Virus record (IMG/VR): IMGVR_UViG_3300020169_000039
Location: 1 to 39,320 of that record
Source: a virus
Strand: one strand, 5' to 3'
Length of the DNA stretch: 39,320 nt
Both the position numbers and the translations under genes were made by a program. Of the stretch, positions 16,814 to 25,011 are shown one piece after another. Numbering within the stretch: position 1 is the stretch's first letter; each line of letters begins with the position of its first letter. The notes beneath the pieces were generated by a model. That model saw only the letters and a program-made list of their open reading frames with translations, was not told where the DNA came from and made no database searches.

Positions 16814-16842
16814 TTGACACTTTAGCTGAATTCAGTTATAAT
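16814..16842 (+). promoter_or_regulatory. Consensus sigma70 promoter for the secreted-protein gene
   Basis: TTGACA (16814-16819), 17-base spacer, TATAAT (16837-16842), a perfect match right after the metzincin stop. TTAGGAG and the ATG at 16865 follow. Confidence 0.88.
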
Positions 16843-16864
16843 CTATCAAACATTTAGGAGAAAC

Positions 16865-18058
16865 ATGTTTACAAACTTATTGTTATCGCTATGCCTTATG
16901 GGCACTGCAAACGCTGGAGCATTGAGCGACAGCGAGACGTCTTATTCAGGCGCATCTATCTTAGAAGGAGACTGGGACGTATCGTTTGAAACCGCTACCG
17001 ACATCGCTGGCAGTGAGGGCCGATTTCCGTACGCCTTTTTTGAGGGGAATACCCTTTACGTGGGGAATTCGGACGTTTATGATAACACCATTGATGCCAT
17101 TGTGGAATTTTTCTGGTTCCAATCGTCGATTGATAGGGGTACAGATTTTTATGTTGCCGTCATTAAAACGCGAGTTACCCCAGGGCATGACTGCCACTAC
17201 GCACCTTGGGACTGGGCTAGAGGAGCACAATGCAAGCTCTGGGCTGATGAATGGAGTGATTGGGGTGAACATCCAGTTTTAAGTGTGGAGGCTATGACTG
17301 ATGTGGCACGCGAACAAGGTGCTTTCCGCTGGGATTGGTCTGTTCCGTTTGAGTCATATGGCATTGATGCTTATGGACAAGTAACATTTCAGAACGCATA
17401 TGGCATTGGCTCTGATTCCGAGGGTGCTGTGATGGCTCACGGAGAATATAAGATCGAGGAAGAAGGCACTGAGATGCAAGCTGCCGGTAACGTACAAGTA
17501 AAAGGGTTCCACTCATCAGAATACTCGGTGCAGACACAATACGAAGTCACTCTCTATGAGTGGGATGTGTTTGTCGATGGACGCGCCGATCTCATGGCGT
17601 GGGATATGTACTTAAACCTTGGCGCGAGAGAAACTCAGTCAGCTTATCACGAATACTTTTTGAGCGTTCAGGTTGAGGAAGGCATGCCTTTCAGGATCGA
17701 TGAGTTAAACTTTGTAGGTAACTTTGATACCGGTTGGTATGATCCCTTTCATCATGAACTGGGAGTTAGCCTAGCTGACTTGATTATCTCACAGCCATAC
17801 TTTATCCCTGCTGATGAACCTGATGATGAAGAGGAACCAGTCGTTACCGACTCGGGAGAGCCCCTAGAAGTGGAAGACACAGGCACAGAACACGAACAGA
17901 ATTCAGATACTGGAGACTCATTTGAGTTTGCTGAGAATGCGAAAAGTCCAAGCCCCAAGAATCCCGCGGGCTGCAATAGTGTGTTAGCTAGCCGCGGCAG
18001 CTTGTACGTCATCTTTATGGCTGCACTAATGACATTTGGACTCAGAAGGAAAGATTGA
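16865..18058 (+). CDS. Secreted protein with MYXO-CTERM-like C-terminal sorting signal
   Basis: A 397-residue protein with a Sec-type signal peptide (hydrophobic to A-N-A at residue 17). The body is Trp/Tyr-rich and beta-like, with 'DWDVSFETATDIAG' at the start and no catalytic motif seen. Residues about 320-365 are a Glu/Asp/Thr linker with 'TDSGEP', 'EDTGTEHE' and 'SDTGDS'. The last 30 residues are 'GCNSVLASRG', a hydrophobic segment 'LYVIFMAALMTFGL' and R-R-K-D. This Gly-Cys, membrane span and Arg cluster is the layout of MYXO-CTERM signals, cut by rhombosortase or myxosortase-type enzymes in Myxococcota. It has its own consensus promoter. It could alter the host surface or be a transferred host protein; the function is unknown. 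Confidence 0.72.
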   Translation: MFTNLLLSLCLMGTANAGALSDSETSYSGASILEGDWDVSFETATDIAGSEGRFPYAFFEGNTLYVGNSDVYDNTIDAIVEFFWFQSSIDRGTDFYVAVIKTRVTPGHDCHYAPWDWARGAQCKLWADEWSDWGEHPVLSVEAMTDVAREQGAFRWDWSVPFESYGIDAYGQVTFQNAYGIGSDSEGAVMAHGEYKIEEEGTEMQAAGNVQVKGFHSSEYSVQTQYEVTLYEWDVFVDGRADLMAWDMYLNLGARETQSAYHEYFLSVQVEEGMPFRIDELNFVGNFDTGWYDPFHHELGVSLADLIISQPYFIPADEPDDEEEPVVTDSGEPLEVEDTGTEHEQNSDTGDSFEFAENAKSPSPKNPAGCNSVLASRGSLYVIFMAALMTFGLRRKD

Positions 18059-18951
18059 GAATAGAGCGATCACATATTGTGGTGGGAAGTTCGCTAAGTG
18101 CACTTCTCTTTGCCTACGTTAACAATTATCCTACTCTGTTTACCAAGCCTATACCACCATTTAGGTTCGATTATTTGAGTACTAAATTAGATCTCTCAAG
18201 GCTCAAAATACCTTTTAATAATTTAACGCTTAAAAGTTTCGACGCTAAAATGCAAGTTGGTACACAAAAGGTGTTATTATGGGAACGTCTCTTGTTTCTG
18301 CAGTCACTAAAGGGTAATTTAATATCGACTAGGGACACCCACAGTCTACGATTCTCAGATGATAAGATAATAGTGTCCAATGAATATTCTAAAATAATGG
18401 ATTTGGCTTTTGAAAGGTGTTATTATTATGGTGATATTGGGGCTGTAGGATTTGTTGAAAAAACAAATGTTGACGCATCGACATATATATGTTATGATCA
18501 TATAGCATTCAACAGCGGAGGTAAGCATGAAATTGATTACATTAGAACAGGTGAAGATTTTGTCAGCGAGATATGGTTTTATAGTTCCGACCGTATTGAT
18601 GGAAATACTCCTGTTAGAGATGCTTGTGCGGTATCAGAGCTAACCAGACAGCAGCTACAGGACTTTGATTATTCAGAGACAATGGCGAGATTTAAGACAC
18701 TTAAAGTCATGAAAGACAATGGAATGAGAGGAAAACAAAATGGATACACAAAAAAAGGAACGCCTAGGCACTATGATTTTAGAACAACTAGCATTGAGCG
18801 CCAAACGCACCGCAAATACGATGAATCGAGAGCGCTCTCCTCTCGTATCGAGGTTAAAACCCCCGATGAAGAGGGTTTACTTAAATCTTTGCTCGATGCT
18901 CCAGGCACCTCCTGTAGACTTTTAGAGAGACTGGATGAAAACTCATCTTAG
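18055..18951 (+). CDS. FAD/NAD-binding-like protein, unknown
   Basis: A 298-residue protein starting at a TTG that overlaps the previous stop by 4 bases, with AAGGA 5 bases before it. The N-terminus 'RSHIVVGSSLSALLFAYV' has the beta strand, Gly-Ser turn and helix of flavin or dinucleotide enzymes, although the usual GxGxxG is only partly kept (G-S-S-L-S-A). A long helical basic region lies in the C-terminal third. It resembles the N-terminal part of flavin-dependent sugar mutases or oxidoreductases but is too short for a full one. It overlaps the nucleotidyltransferase-like gene by 17 bases, so the two may act together, perhaps on sugars. Low certainty. Confidence 0.5.
   Translation: MRIERSHIVVGSSLSALLFAYVNNYPTLFTKPIPPFRFDYLSTKLDLSRLKIPFNNLTLKSFDAKMQVGTQKVLLWERLLFLQSLKGNLISTRDTHSLRFSDDKIIVSNEYSKIMDLAFERCYYYGDIGAVGFVEKTNVDASTYICYDHIAFNSGGKHEIDYIRTGEDFVSEIWFYSSDRIDGNTPVRDACAVSELTRQQLQDFDYSETMARFKTLKVMKDNGMRGKQNGYTKKGTPRHYDFRTTSIERQTHRKYDESRALSSRIEVKTPDEEGLLKSLLDAPGTSCRLLERLDENSS
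18470..18498 (+). promoter_or_regulatory. Possible internal promoter
   Basis: TTGACG (18470-18475), 17-base spacer, TATGAT (18493-18498), inside the FAD-like gene. It could feed the nucleotidyltransferase-like, dnaE and clpP genes. The match is good but chance cannot be excluded. Confidence 0.4.
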
Positions 18952-19819
18952 TGGTATAATTCCGCTGGCAAATTATGAAAGCGATTTAGCTATTAATTTT
19001 CCTGCGCCTTTGATTCCCGTCGAACAGGATTTTTGTGCAGTGCAGAAATCTGTGTTTGAATGCGCCATGGCAGGTTGTGACACTATCTGGATTGTGGCGA
19101 ATGAAGATCTCTCCCCATCTGTGAGAGCAGTTGTGGGGGATTGGGTATATGATCCAGTCTATTTTAAAAGAGACATGGCAAGTAAATATTATTCCGAACT
19201 TAGGAAAGAAGTGCCTATTTACTATGTTGCAATCAATCCCAAAGATCGCAACCGGCGCGATTCATATGGCTGGTCGGTGCTTCACGGCATTCACACAGCA
19301 TACATGACGTCTTACAAGATCTCTAAGTGGATAGTGCCAGAAAAATACTTTATTTCTTTTCCTTTTGGAGTCTACGATCCTTCTCTCTTGAGAGAGTATC
19401 GCAAAATAATCCGAGATAAGAATAATAATTTTTTCTTAAAACATAACAAAAACTATATAAAAGATAACGTGCCATTAGCATGCACAATGACAGGAGAAGA
19501 CTTTAAATTATGTCGAAGAGCGATAAACAAAAAGACAACAAGGGAATATTTACCCCCTTTACCCGGCCAGCAATACCCCAGCCAGAAACTGCCGCTGCAC
19601 GAAAGGTGGTCAGCCCGGAACTTCAACTTAAAAGAAATTTTTAACAGCATCGACGAAACAGGCGCTGAATATTTAGATCTGCCGTGGTATCACGACATAT
19701 CGAGTTGGAATGGGTACGTTGAGTACCTGGGATCTGAAAATAAAATAAAAAAGCCCATAGAGGCATTGACAAAGCCACACAAACACGTTAAGATACCATA
19801 TGATTCGGAGGGATTATGA
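18935..19819 (+). CDS. Nucleotidyltransferase-like protein (GT-A/NTP-transferase fold)
   Basis: A 294-residue protein. The N-terminal 70 residues follow the nucleotidyltransferase pattern: 'SGIIPLANYESDLAINFPAP' (like P-L-A-G...F-P-K-x-L), 'LIPVEQ', 'SVFECAMAGCDTIWIVANED' (like S-V-x-x-x-x-x-A-G-x-x-x-I-x-I-V). Sugar-nucleotide pyrophosphorylases use this fold. The G-x-G-x-R loop is not well kept, so activity is uncertain. The middle has 'YYVAINPKDRNRRDSYGWSV' and the C-terminus is basic. It overlaps the FAD-like gene and is followed by dnaE with a 4-base overlap. With the phosphomannomutase at 36678 it may belong to sugar metabolism, but this is inference. Confidence 0.55.
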   Translation: MKTHLSGIIPLANYESDLAINFPAPLIPVEQDFCAVQKSVFECAMAGCDTIWIVANEDLSPSVRAVVGDWVYDPVYFKRDMASKYYSELRKEVPIYYVAINPKDRNRRDSYGWSVLHGIHTAYMTSYKISKWIVPEKYFISFPFGVYDPSLLREYRKIIRDKNNNFFLKHNKNYIKDNVPLACTMTGEDFKLCRRAINKKTTREYLPPLPGQQYPSQKLPLHERWSARNFNLKEIFNSIDETGAEYLDLPWYHDISSWNGYVEYLGSENKIKKPIEALTKPHKHVKIPYDSEGL

Positions 19820-22800
19820 ATCGTATAAATTCAAAAATTAAGTTCGTTGGACTCCATGCACATTCTGTAGCTGGTTCCATCTTTGATGCCATTGGGTATC
19901 CGCAAGATCACATGGATTTTGCATATGAAAATGGGTGTGATGCCCTAGCGCTAACTGATCATGGAAACATGAACGGGTTGGCATATCAGGTATTGCATGC
20001 TAAGAAAATGCAGGAGGCTGGAAAAGAATTCAAGCCCATCTTCGGATGTGAAGCTTACTTCACGCCGTCGATTGCAGAGTGGCATGATGCATACAACAAG
20101 GCGATGGAAGATAAGAAGCGCGCCCGCTCCATTAAGAAGGATGAACAATCTGGCGCCACGGTAGAAGACGAAGGCGACAGCAAGAAGACACAGGGCATCC
20201 TAAAGCGCCGCCGTCACCTTGTCCTGCTGGCTCAGAATCAGACAGGGCTTAACAACTTGTTCAAGCTTGTCTCCGAGTCCTACCAGCCAGAAAACTTCTA
20301 TCGCTATCCGCGTATTGACTACGCTCTCTTGAAGAAGTATAATGAGGGCATTATTGCATCGTCAGCATGCCTAGGTGGTGTTTACGCTGGTAACTACTGG
20401 GAACACCGAGAGGAGGGCGCCGAAGCCGTCCTAGAAGCCATGAGAGAGTCTACACGACAGATGGTGGATATCTTCGGGGATCGCTGGTACGCCGAGATTC
20501 AGTGGAACAATATTAAAGAACAGCACGAACTAAATCAATATGTTATTCAGGTTGCCAAAGAGTTTGGTGTTGAGTTGGTGACGACAGCCGACAGTCATTA
20601 TCCCAACCCTGACGCCTGGAAGGACAGGGAGCTTTACAAGCGTCTTGGCTGGCTTGGGAAGGGGCGCCCATCGTGGGCAGACGAAGAGTCACAACTGCCT
20701 GAAGGTGTTGAAGAAATAGGATACGAGCTGTATCCGAAGAACGGCGATCAGATGTGGCAAAGTTACAAGCAGTACTCTGAAGAGCAGGGCTTCAACTATG
20801 ATGACGACTTAGTTATGAGGAGTATTGAAGAAACACACAGGATTGCGTTTGATCGTATTGAAAAGTTTCTTCCTGACAACACTGTCCGACTCCCTGAGTT
20901 TGTGGTACCAGCAGGCTTCACGGCAACGCAAGCCTTGGTAAACTTTGCACTAGAGGGACTCAAAGACAAGGGGCTGCATACGAATAAAGAATACACAGAT
21001 CGCCTCAAGCATGAGCTTCATGTGATCGATGATAGAGGGTTCTCTAAATATTTCCTTACTATGAAATCGATTGTAGATGTGGCATCGCAACTGATGCTCC
21101 CCGGCCCCGGTAGAGGCTCTGCAGCCGGCTCGCTGGTAGCATATGCGCTCGACATTACACAGGTTGATCCAATCAAGCACGGACTTCTGTTCTCTCGCTT
21201 CCTGCGCTCTGATGCTACTGACTATCCAGACATCGACTATGATGTATCAGACAGCATGGCGTTGAAGGAGAAGCTTGTAGAGATGTGGGGAGCCGATTGC
21301 GTTGCTCCAATCTCTAACTGGAACACACTACAGCTTAAGTCTTTAATCAAAGACATCTCAAAATTATATGATATTCCGTTCACCGAGGTTAATACAGTCA
21401 CCTCTATTATGATCCGGGAGGCGACTCCCGAAGCCAAGCGAAAGCATGGTATCAAGGCGGGAGTCTATGCTCCAACGTGGGAAGAGGTGATCGAGTTTTC
21501 TCCGTCATTGCAGACATATCTTGCGAAACATCCAGCAGTTAGAACTCACGTAGAGGGACTTGTTGGGCAGGTGCGCTCTTGTTCACGCCACGCCGGCGGT
21601 GTTGTGATTGCTGAGAATCTAGATGAGAACATGCCACTGATCAATTCAGGTGGTGTACGGCAGGCTCCGTGGGCTGAAGGGCAGAACGTCCGTCACCTTG
21701 AGCCGATGGGCTTCATTAAGTTCGATTTGCTTGGATTGTCCACTCTCAAGATGATGGAGGGCTGCATCGAGCACATTCTCCAACGCCATCACGGAGTAGA
21801 AGAGCCGACATTCGCACAAGTGAGGGAGTATTATGATAAAAACTTACACCCGGACGTCATCGACACAGACAACCAAGAGGTTTATGAGAATGTTTTCCAC
21901 AAAGGGAAGTGGGCTGGAATCTTTCAGTTTACCGAGCAAGGTGCCCAGAAGTTCTGTGTCCGAGCTAAGCCCCGCAACATTATTGATGTATCTGCTATCA
22001 CTTCCATCTATCGCCCCGGCCCACTAGCTGCAAATGTACATGATGAGTACGTAGAGGCTAAGGAAAGCCCGCACCATATTAAGTACCTTAACGATGATGC
22101 GCACGACATTACACAGGAGACGTTCGGGTTCCTGATCTTTCAAGAGCAGATTGCGTTGCTAGCTCACAAGCTGGGAGGCTTGACACTTGACGAAGGCAAC
22201 ATGCTGCGTAAGGTTCTCACGAAGAAGGGTACCGGTAAGGGATCCGTAAAGGGTAAACTGCACGACAAGTTTATCACAGGATGCCTATCTAACAAGATTG
22301 GCAGAGATGAGGCACAAGCCCTGTGGGACAAGTTCGAATACTTCTCCGGCTACGGCTTCAACAAGTCGCATGCAGTATCTTACAGTATCATCTCATTCCA
22401 GTGCGCGTGGTTGTGGAACTACTACCCGGCAGAGTGGATGGCTGCATTCTTGGACAAAGAGCCTGAGAGCCGCAAGGAGAAGGCAATTAACATTGCCAAG
22501 CAGTATGGTTTCGATATTGCTCCTCTTGATGTTAACAAGTCTGGTACTGTTTGGGAGATTAGTGATGATGGCGCGATACTGATTCAACCTCTCACCTCGA
22601 TTAAGGGACTTGGCATGTCTGCCATTGATCAAATTCTAGCTAATCGTCCGTTTATGAATGCAGAGGACTTATTGTTTCGCGAAGGGGTATCCTATAGCAA
22701 GCTCAACAAGAAGGCACTTGATGCCCTTTGTCGCGGCGGCGCCCTTGACAACATCGTTGATGATAGGTTTACTGGACGCAAACACTTCTGGTCGACATGT

Positions 22801-23247
22801 GTTGTCGATAGACCAAAAAGCCTTAAGAAATTTGCTGCCAACATGGAAACATATGCCCCAGAGGGAGACTTCAGTGAGGAAGAGATAATTCAATTCAAGA
22901 CTGATCTTACTGGGGTGTTCCCACTCAACTTGGTAATCAGCACTGAAATGATCAAGCTGCTTCAAGACAGGCTCATTCCCCCCATCTCCGAGTTTGATCA
23001 GGAGCTGCAAGTCTGCTGGTTTATCCCGCGTCAAATTACAGCACGAAAAACTAAGAATGGAAAACTTTATTGGATTCTAGATGTAGTTGACTCCAACAAC
23101 GAACTAACTAGAATTAGATGCTGGGGAGTAAAGCCTGAAAAAGATCGTTTACATTTGAATCGTGCCTACATGGCAAGATTGAATTACGATCCAAACTGGG
23201 GCTTTAGTACCTACGCTATCGGGAAGACATTCAAACTATTGGGGTAA
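19816..23247 (+). CDS. dnaE: DNA polymerase III alpha subunit (DnaE-type, family C)
   Basis: A 1143-residue replicative polymerase, close to E. coli DnaE (1160). An N-terminal PHP domain has 'GLHAHSVAGS', 'LTDHGNMNG', 'GCEAYF' and 'ADSHYPN', so the metal-binding His/Asp/Glu set seems intact, which in some DnaE proteins gives 3'-5' proofreading. The catalytic site reads 'GPGRGSAAGS' then 'DYPDIDYD' with D472 and D474, and 'KFDLLGL' with D637, matching E. coli D401, D403 and D555. The C-terminus has an OB-like segment ('ARKTKNGKLYWILDVV'). No clear clamp-binding motif or clamp-loader gene is visible. It starts at ATG behind CGGAGGG, overlapping the previous gene by 4 bases. Confidence 0.93.
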   Translation: MNRINSKIKFVGLHAHSVAGSIFDAIGYPQDHMDFAYENGCDALALTDHGNMNGLAYQVLHAKKMQEAGKEFKPIFGCEAYFTPSIAEWHDAYNKAMEDKKRARSIKKDEQSGATVEDEGDSKKTQGILKRRRHLVLLAQNQTGLNNLFKLVSESYQPENFYRYPRIDYALLKKYNEGIIASSACLGGVYAGNYWEHREEGAEAVLEAMRESTRQMVDIFGDRWYAEIQWNNIKEQHELNQYVIQVAKEFGVELVTTADSHYPNPDAWKDRELYKRLGWLGKGRPSWADEESQLPEGVEEIGYELYPKNGDQMWQSYKQYSEEQGFNYDDDLVMRSIEETHRIAFDRIEKFLPDNTVRLPEFVVPAGFTATQALVNFALEGLKDKGLHTNKEYTDRLKHELHVIDDRGFSKYFLTMKSIVDVASQLMLPGPGRGSAAGSLVAYALDITQVDPIKHGLLFSRFLRSDATDYPDIDYDVSDSMALKEKLVEMWGADCVAPISNWNTLQLKSLIKDISKLYDIPFTEVNTVTSIMIREATPEAKRKHGIKAGVYAPTWEEVIEFSPSLQTYLAKHPAVRTHVEGLVGQVRSCSRHAGGVVIAENLDENMPLINSGGVRQAPWAEGQNVRHLEPMGFIKFDLLGLSTLKMMEGCIEHILQRHHGVEEPTFAQVREYYDKNLHPDVIDTDNQEVYENVFHKGKWAGIFQFTEQGAQKFCVRAKPRNIIDVSAITSIYRPGPLAANVHDEYVEAKESPHHIKYLNDDAHDITQETFGFLIFQEQIALLAHKLGGLTLDEGNMLRKVLTKKGTGKGSVKGKLHDKFITGCLSNKIGRDEAQALWDKFEYFSGYGFNKSHAVSYSIISFQCAWLWNYYPAEWMAAFLDKEPESRKEKAINIAKQYGFDIAPLDVNKSGTVWEISDDGAILIQPLTSIKGLGMSAIDQILANRPFMNAEDLLFREGVSYSKLNKKALDALCRGGALDNIVDDRFTGRKHFWSTCVVDRPKSLKKFAANMETYAPEGDFSEEEIIQFKTDLTGVFPLNLVISTEMIKLLQDRLIPPISEFDQELQVCWFIPRQITARKTKNGKLYWILDVVDSNNELTRIRCWGVKPEKDRLHLNRAYMARLNYDPNWGFSTYAIGKTFKLLG

Positions 23248-23249
23248 AA

Positions 23250-23855
23250 ATGAACGTACTTAAAAACTTTAGTCCGCTTTTAAAAGAGCCGAAACTTATT
23301 GATGACTTGCCAGTCATTATCAGGTTGACAAAATTTGATGAAGCAACAGCGAAGGGCTTTTCTGCCGCTGTCATGAAGGCACAGAATACCGGACAGCCTG
23401 TGCTTCCGGTGATAATTGACAGTTACGGAGGACAGGTTTACAGTCTAATGTCGATGATATCAGACATTAAGCACAGCAGGATCCCCGTCGCAACAATCGT
23501 TCAAGGTAAGGCAATGTCTTGTGGTGCCATCCTGTTTAGTTTTGGCGCGGAAGGTATGAGGTACATGGATCCAGACGCAACGGTGATGATCCACGACGTA
23601 AGTTCGATGGAGCACGGAAAAGTAGAAGAGATTAAGGCTTCCGCGGAAGAGACTGAGCGCCTTAATCAAAAAATATATGGGATGATGGCAGAGAATTGCG
23701 GTAAACATAAAGATTATTTTCTGGATATCGTGCACGAAAAGGGGCATGCTGACTGGTTTTTAGAGGTTGATGACTGTAAAAAGCACAATCTTGCCAACCA
23801 CACACACGTACCTGAGTTAAAAATTGAAACAAAGGTTAAGTTCACTTTCGAATGA
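23250..23855 (+). CDS. ClpP-like serine protease 1 (intact S-H-D triad)
   Basis: A 201-residue ClpP-family protease subunit. 'IIDSYGG' is the family oxyanion loop, 'KAMSCGA' holds nucleophile S90, 'VMIHDV' holds H115 and 'HADWFL' holds D168. S-to-H spacing is 25 residues, as in E. coli ClpP (S97, H122), and D168 fits D171. It lies 2 bases after dnaE, so it is in the same operon. The usual first ~20 N-terminal residues that face the unfoldase are not obvious. No ClpX or ClpA is in the window, so it may use a host unfoldase or act as a prohead-type protease. A second ClpP lies at 30789. Confidence 0.88.
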   Translation: MNVLKNFSPLLKEPKLIDDLPVIIRLTKFDEATAKGFSAAVMKAQNTGQPVLPVIIDSYGGQVYSLMSMISDIKHSRIPVATIVQGKAMSCGAILFSFGAEGMRYMDPDATVMIHDVSSMEHGKVEEIKASAEETERLNQKIYGMMAENCGKHKDYFLDIVHEKGHADWFLEVDDCKKHNLANHTHVPELKIETKVKFTFE

Positions 23856-23868
23856 AGCTAATTAGTGT

Positions 23869-24573
23869 GTGATTAAAACTGAAAAGATAAAATTACGCCG
23901 CATTATGAATGAGTTGCAGTTTCTCTACGAAGAAATGGATCTCATAAGTGATCTTTGTGGCACGGCATCTGCAGATTTTGAAAGTCATTACAGAGTCTTT
24001 TGTGCTGAGAACGATATCGATTTAAAGAAATTGAATCAAGATAACTCAGATCAATTAAAGGAAGTTTACGGAGTCAAAGACTTGGAAGAAGACGAGGTTC
24101 CCTCAGAGCTGCCCTACTCTGGCTCTGCAGAGTTGACATTCTGGGAGGGGGAGGAATCAGATGATGAACAATTCACTCCTGACGATGACGTTATATACAA
24201 AGATCTACACTCGATGTTTAATAAGATCTTTAAAAAGCTGGCGATGAAGCTGCATCCCGATCGCATAGAAAACCATATTCTTGATAATGACGAGAAGTTT
24301 AAGTTACGTAACGATTTTACAAAAGCGCGAACATCTCTAGAGAAAAAGAAGTATTTCCATTTGGTTGAAATAGCACAAAAGCACGGAATCCACGTAACAG
24401 AGAGATATGGATTACAGCTTAGGTGGTTTAAAAAAGAGCGCGACAATGTGCGCAAACATGTAACACGCGAAAAGTGTACATACAATTATAAGTTTAGTGA
24501 ATGCGAGACAGATGAGCAAAAAGACAACCTCATCCGAGAATTTCTCCAACAACTTTTTGGGATTTTGGCGTAA
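23869..24573 (+). CDS. J-domain protein (DnaJ-like co-chaperone)
   Basis: A 234-residue protein. Residues about 110-160 look like a J domain: 'LHSMFNKIFKKLAMKLHPDR' carries the H129-P130-D131 motif that stimulates DnaK-type ATPases, followed by 'FKLRNDFTKARTSL', like the end of a J domain. The first 60 residues are helical and acidic, and the C-terminus is basic. No zinc finger is seen. The GTG start at 23869 has a weak site (GAAGCTAAT), and the ATG at 23905 is an alternative. It follows ClpP by 13 bases, which suggests a protein-quality role using host DnaK. Confidence 0.72.
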   Translation: MIKTEKIKLRRIMNELQFLYEEMDLISDLCGTASADFESHYRVFCAENDIDLKKLNQDNSDQLKEVYGVKDLEEDEVPSELPYSGSAELTFWEGEESDDEQFTPDDDVIYKDLHSMFNKIFKKLAMKLHPDRIENHILDNDEKFKLRNDFTKARTSLEKKKYFHLVEIAQKHGIHVTERYGLQLRWFKKERDNVRKHVTREKCTYNYKFSECETDEQKDNLIREFLQQLFGILA

Positions 24574-24590
24574 ATAACAACCAAAAACAG

Positions 24591-24619
24591 TTGACAGCGC
24601 ATTCCTGGGCTGTTATACT
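24591..24619 (+). promoter_or_regulatory. Sigma70-type promoter for the modification operon
   Basis: TTGACA (24591-24596), 17-base spacer, TATACT (24614-24619), followed by AAGGAGG and the ATG at 24647. It heads the run of overlapping genes that holds the candidate nuclease and methyltransferases. Confidence 0.85.
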
Positions 24620-24628
24620 ATTAGTATA
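24614..24628. promoter_or_regulatory. Palindrome overlapping the -10 box (operator candidate)
   Basis: TATACTA (24614-24620), one central T and TAGTATA (24622-24628) form a 7-bp-arm palindrome over the -10 box and start point of the preceding promoter. A repressor bound here would block RNA polymerase. No repressor gene is identified. Confidence 0.5.
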
Positions 24629-24646
24629 GTCACCAAGGAGGCAACA

Positions 24647-24901
24647 ATGGCTAATACACACGACGAGAAGAAGCAATATGTTAAGGAGTATATCCGCTCA
24701 CTAGCAGCAATTGAAGAGTGCATCGAACCCTATCAGGAACAAAAGCGCGAACTGCGCACTGAGTTCCGGGAGAATGGATGGCTCAACACGGATGAGATCC
24801 GAGCAGCAGTAAAGGCATATCGCCTTTTCAAGCAAAAGTACAATATCGATGAGGTTGTGGACAACTTTACATTGATTTCAGGAGAAGGAGAAGAACAATG
24901 A
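24647..24901 (+). CDS. Small charged helical protein, unknown
   Basis: An 84-residue protein with a strong CAAGGAGG site. It is almost wholly helical and charged, with 'EPYQEQKRELRTEFRENGWL' then 'DEIRAAVKAYRLFKQKYNID'. It has some similarity of layout to short DNA-binding GapR-like proteins but no clear match. It is first in the operon with the nuclease and methyltransferase genes, so a regulatory role is possible. No helix-turn-helix of C-protein type is seen. Confidence 0.62.
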   Translation: MANTHDEKKQYVKEYIRSLAAIEECIEPYQEQKRELRTEFRENGWLNTDEIRAAVKAYRLFKQKYNIDEVVDNFTLISGEGEEQ

Positions 24902-25011
24902 TTCAGAGAATGATGAAGACGATCGCTACGTGGCTGTGGAATACAGCATTTATTCAATCTCTTGTGGCTAGCGAGTTGCAAGAGTCACATCAGCCGGAAG
25001 GTGAGGCGTGA
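24898..25011 (+). CDS. Short peptide gene (37 residues), unknown
   Basis: ATG overlaps the previous stop by 4 bases (ATGA) behind GGAGAAGGAG, and its stop overlaps the next GTG start (GTGA). It begins 'MIQRMMKTIATWLWNTAFI', an amphipathic, Trp-containing helix, and ends in an acidic tail. Coupling on both sides argues that it is translated. It may be mainly a coupling peptide or a small membrane-associated peptide. Confidence 0.5.
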   Translation: MIQRMMKTIATWLWNTAFIQSLVASELQESHQPEGEA

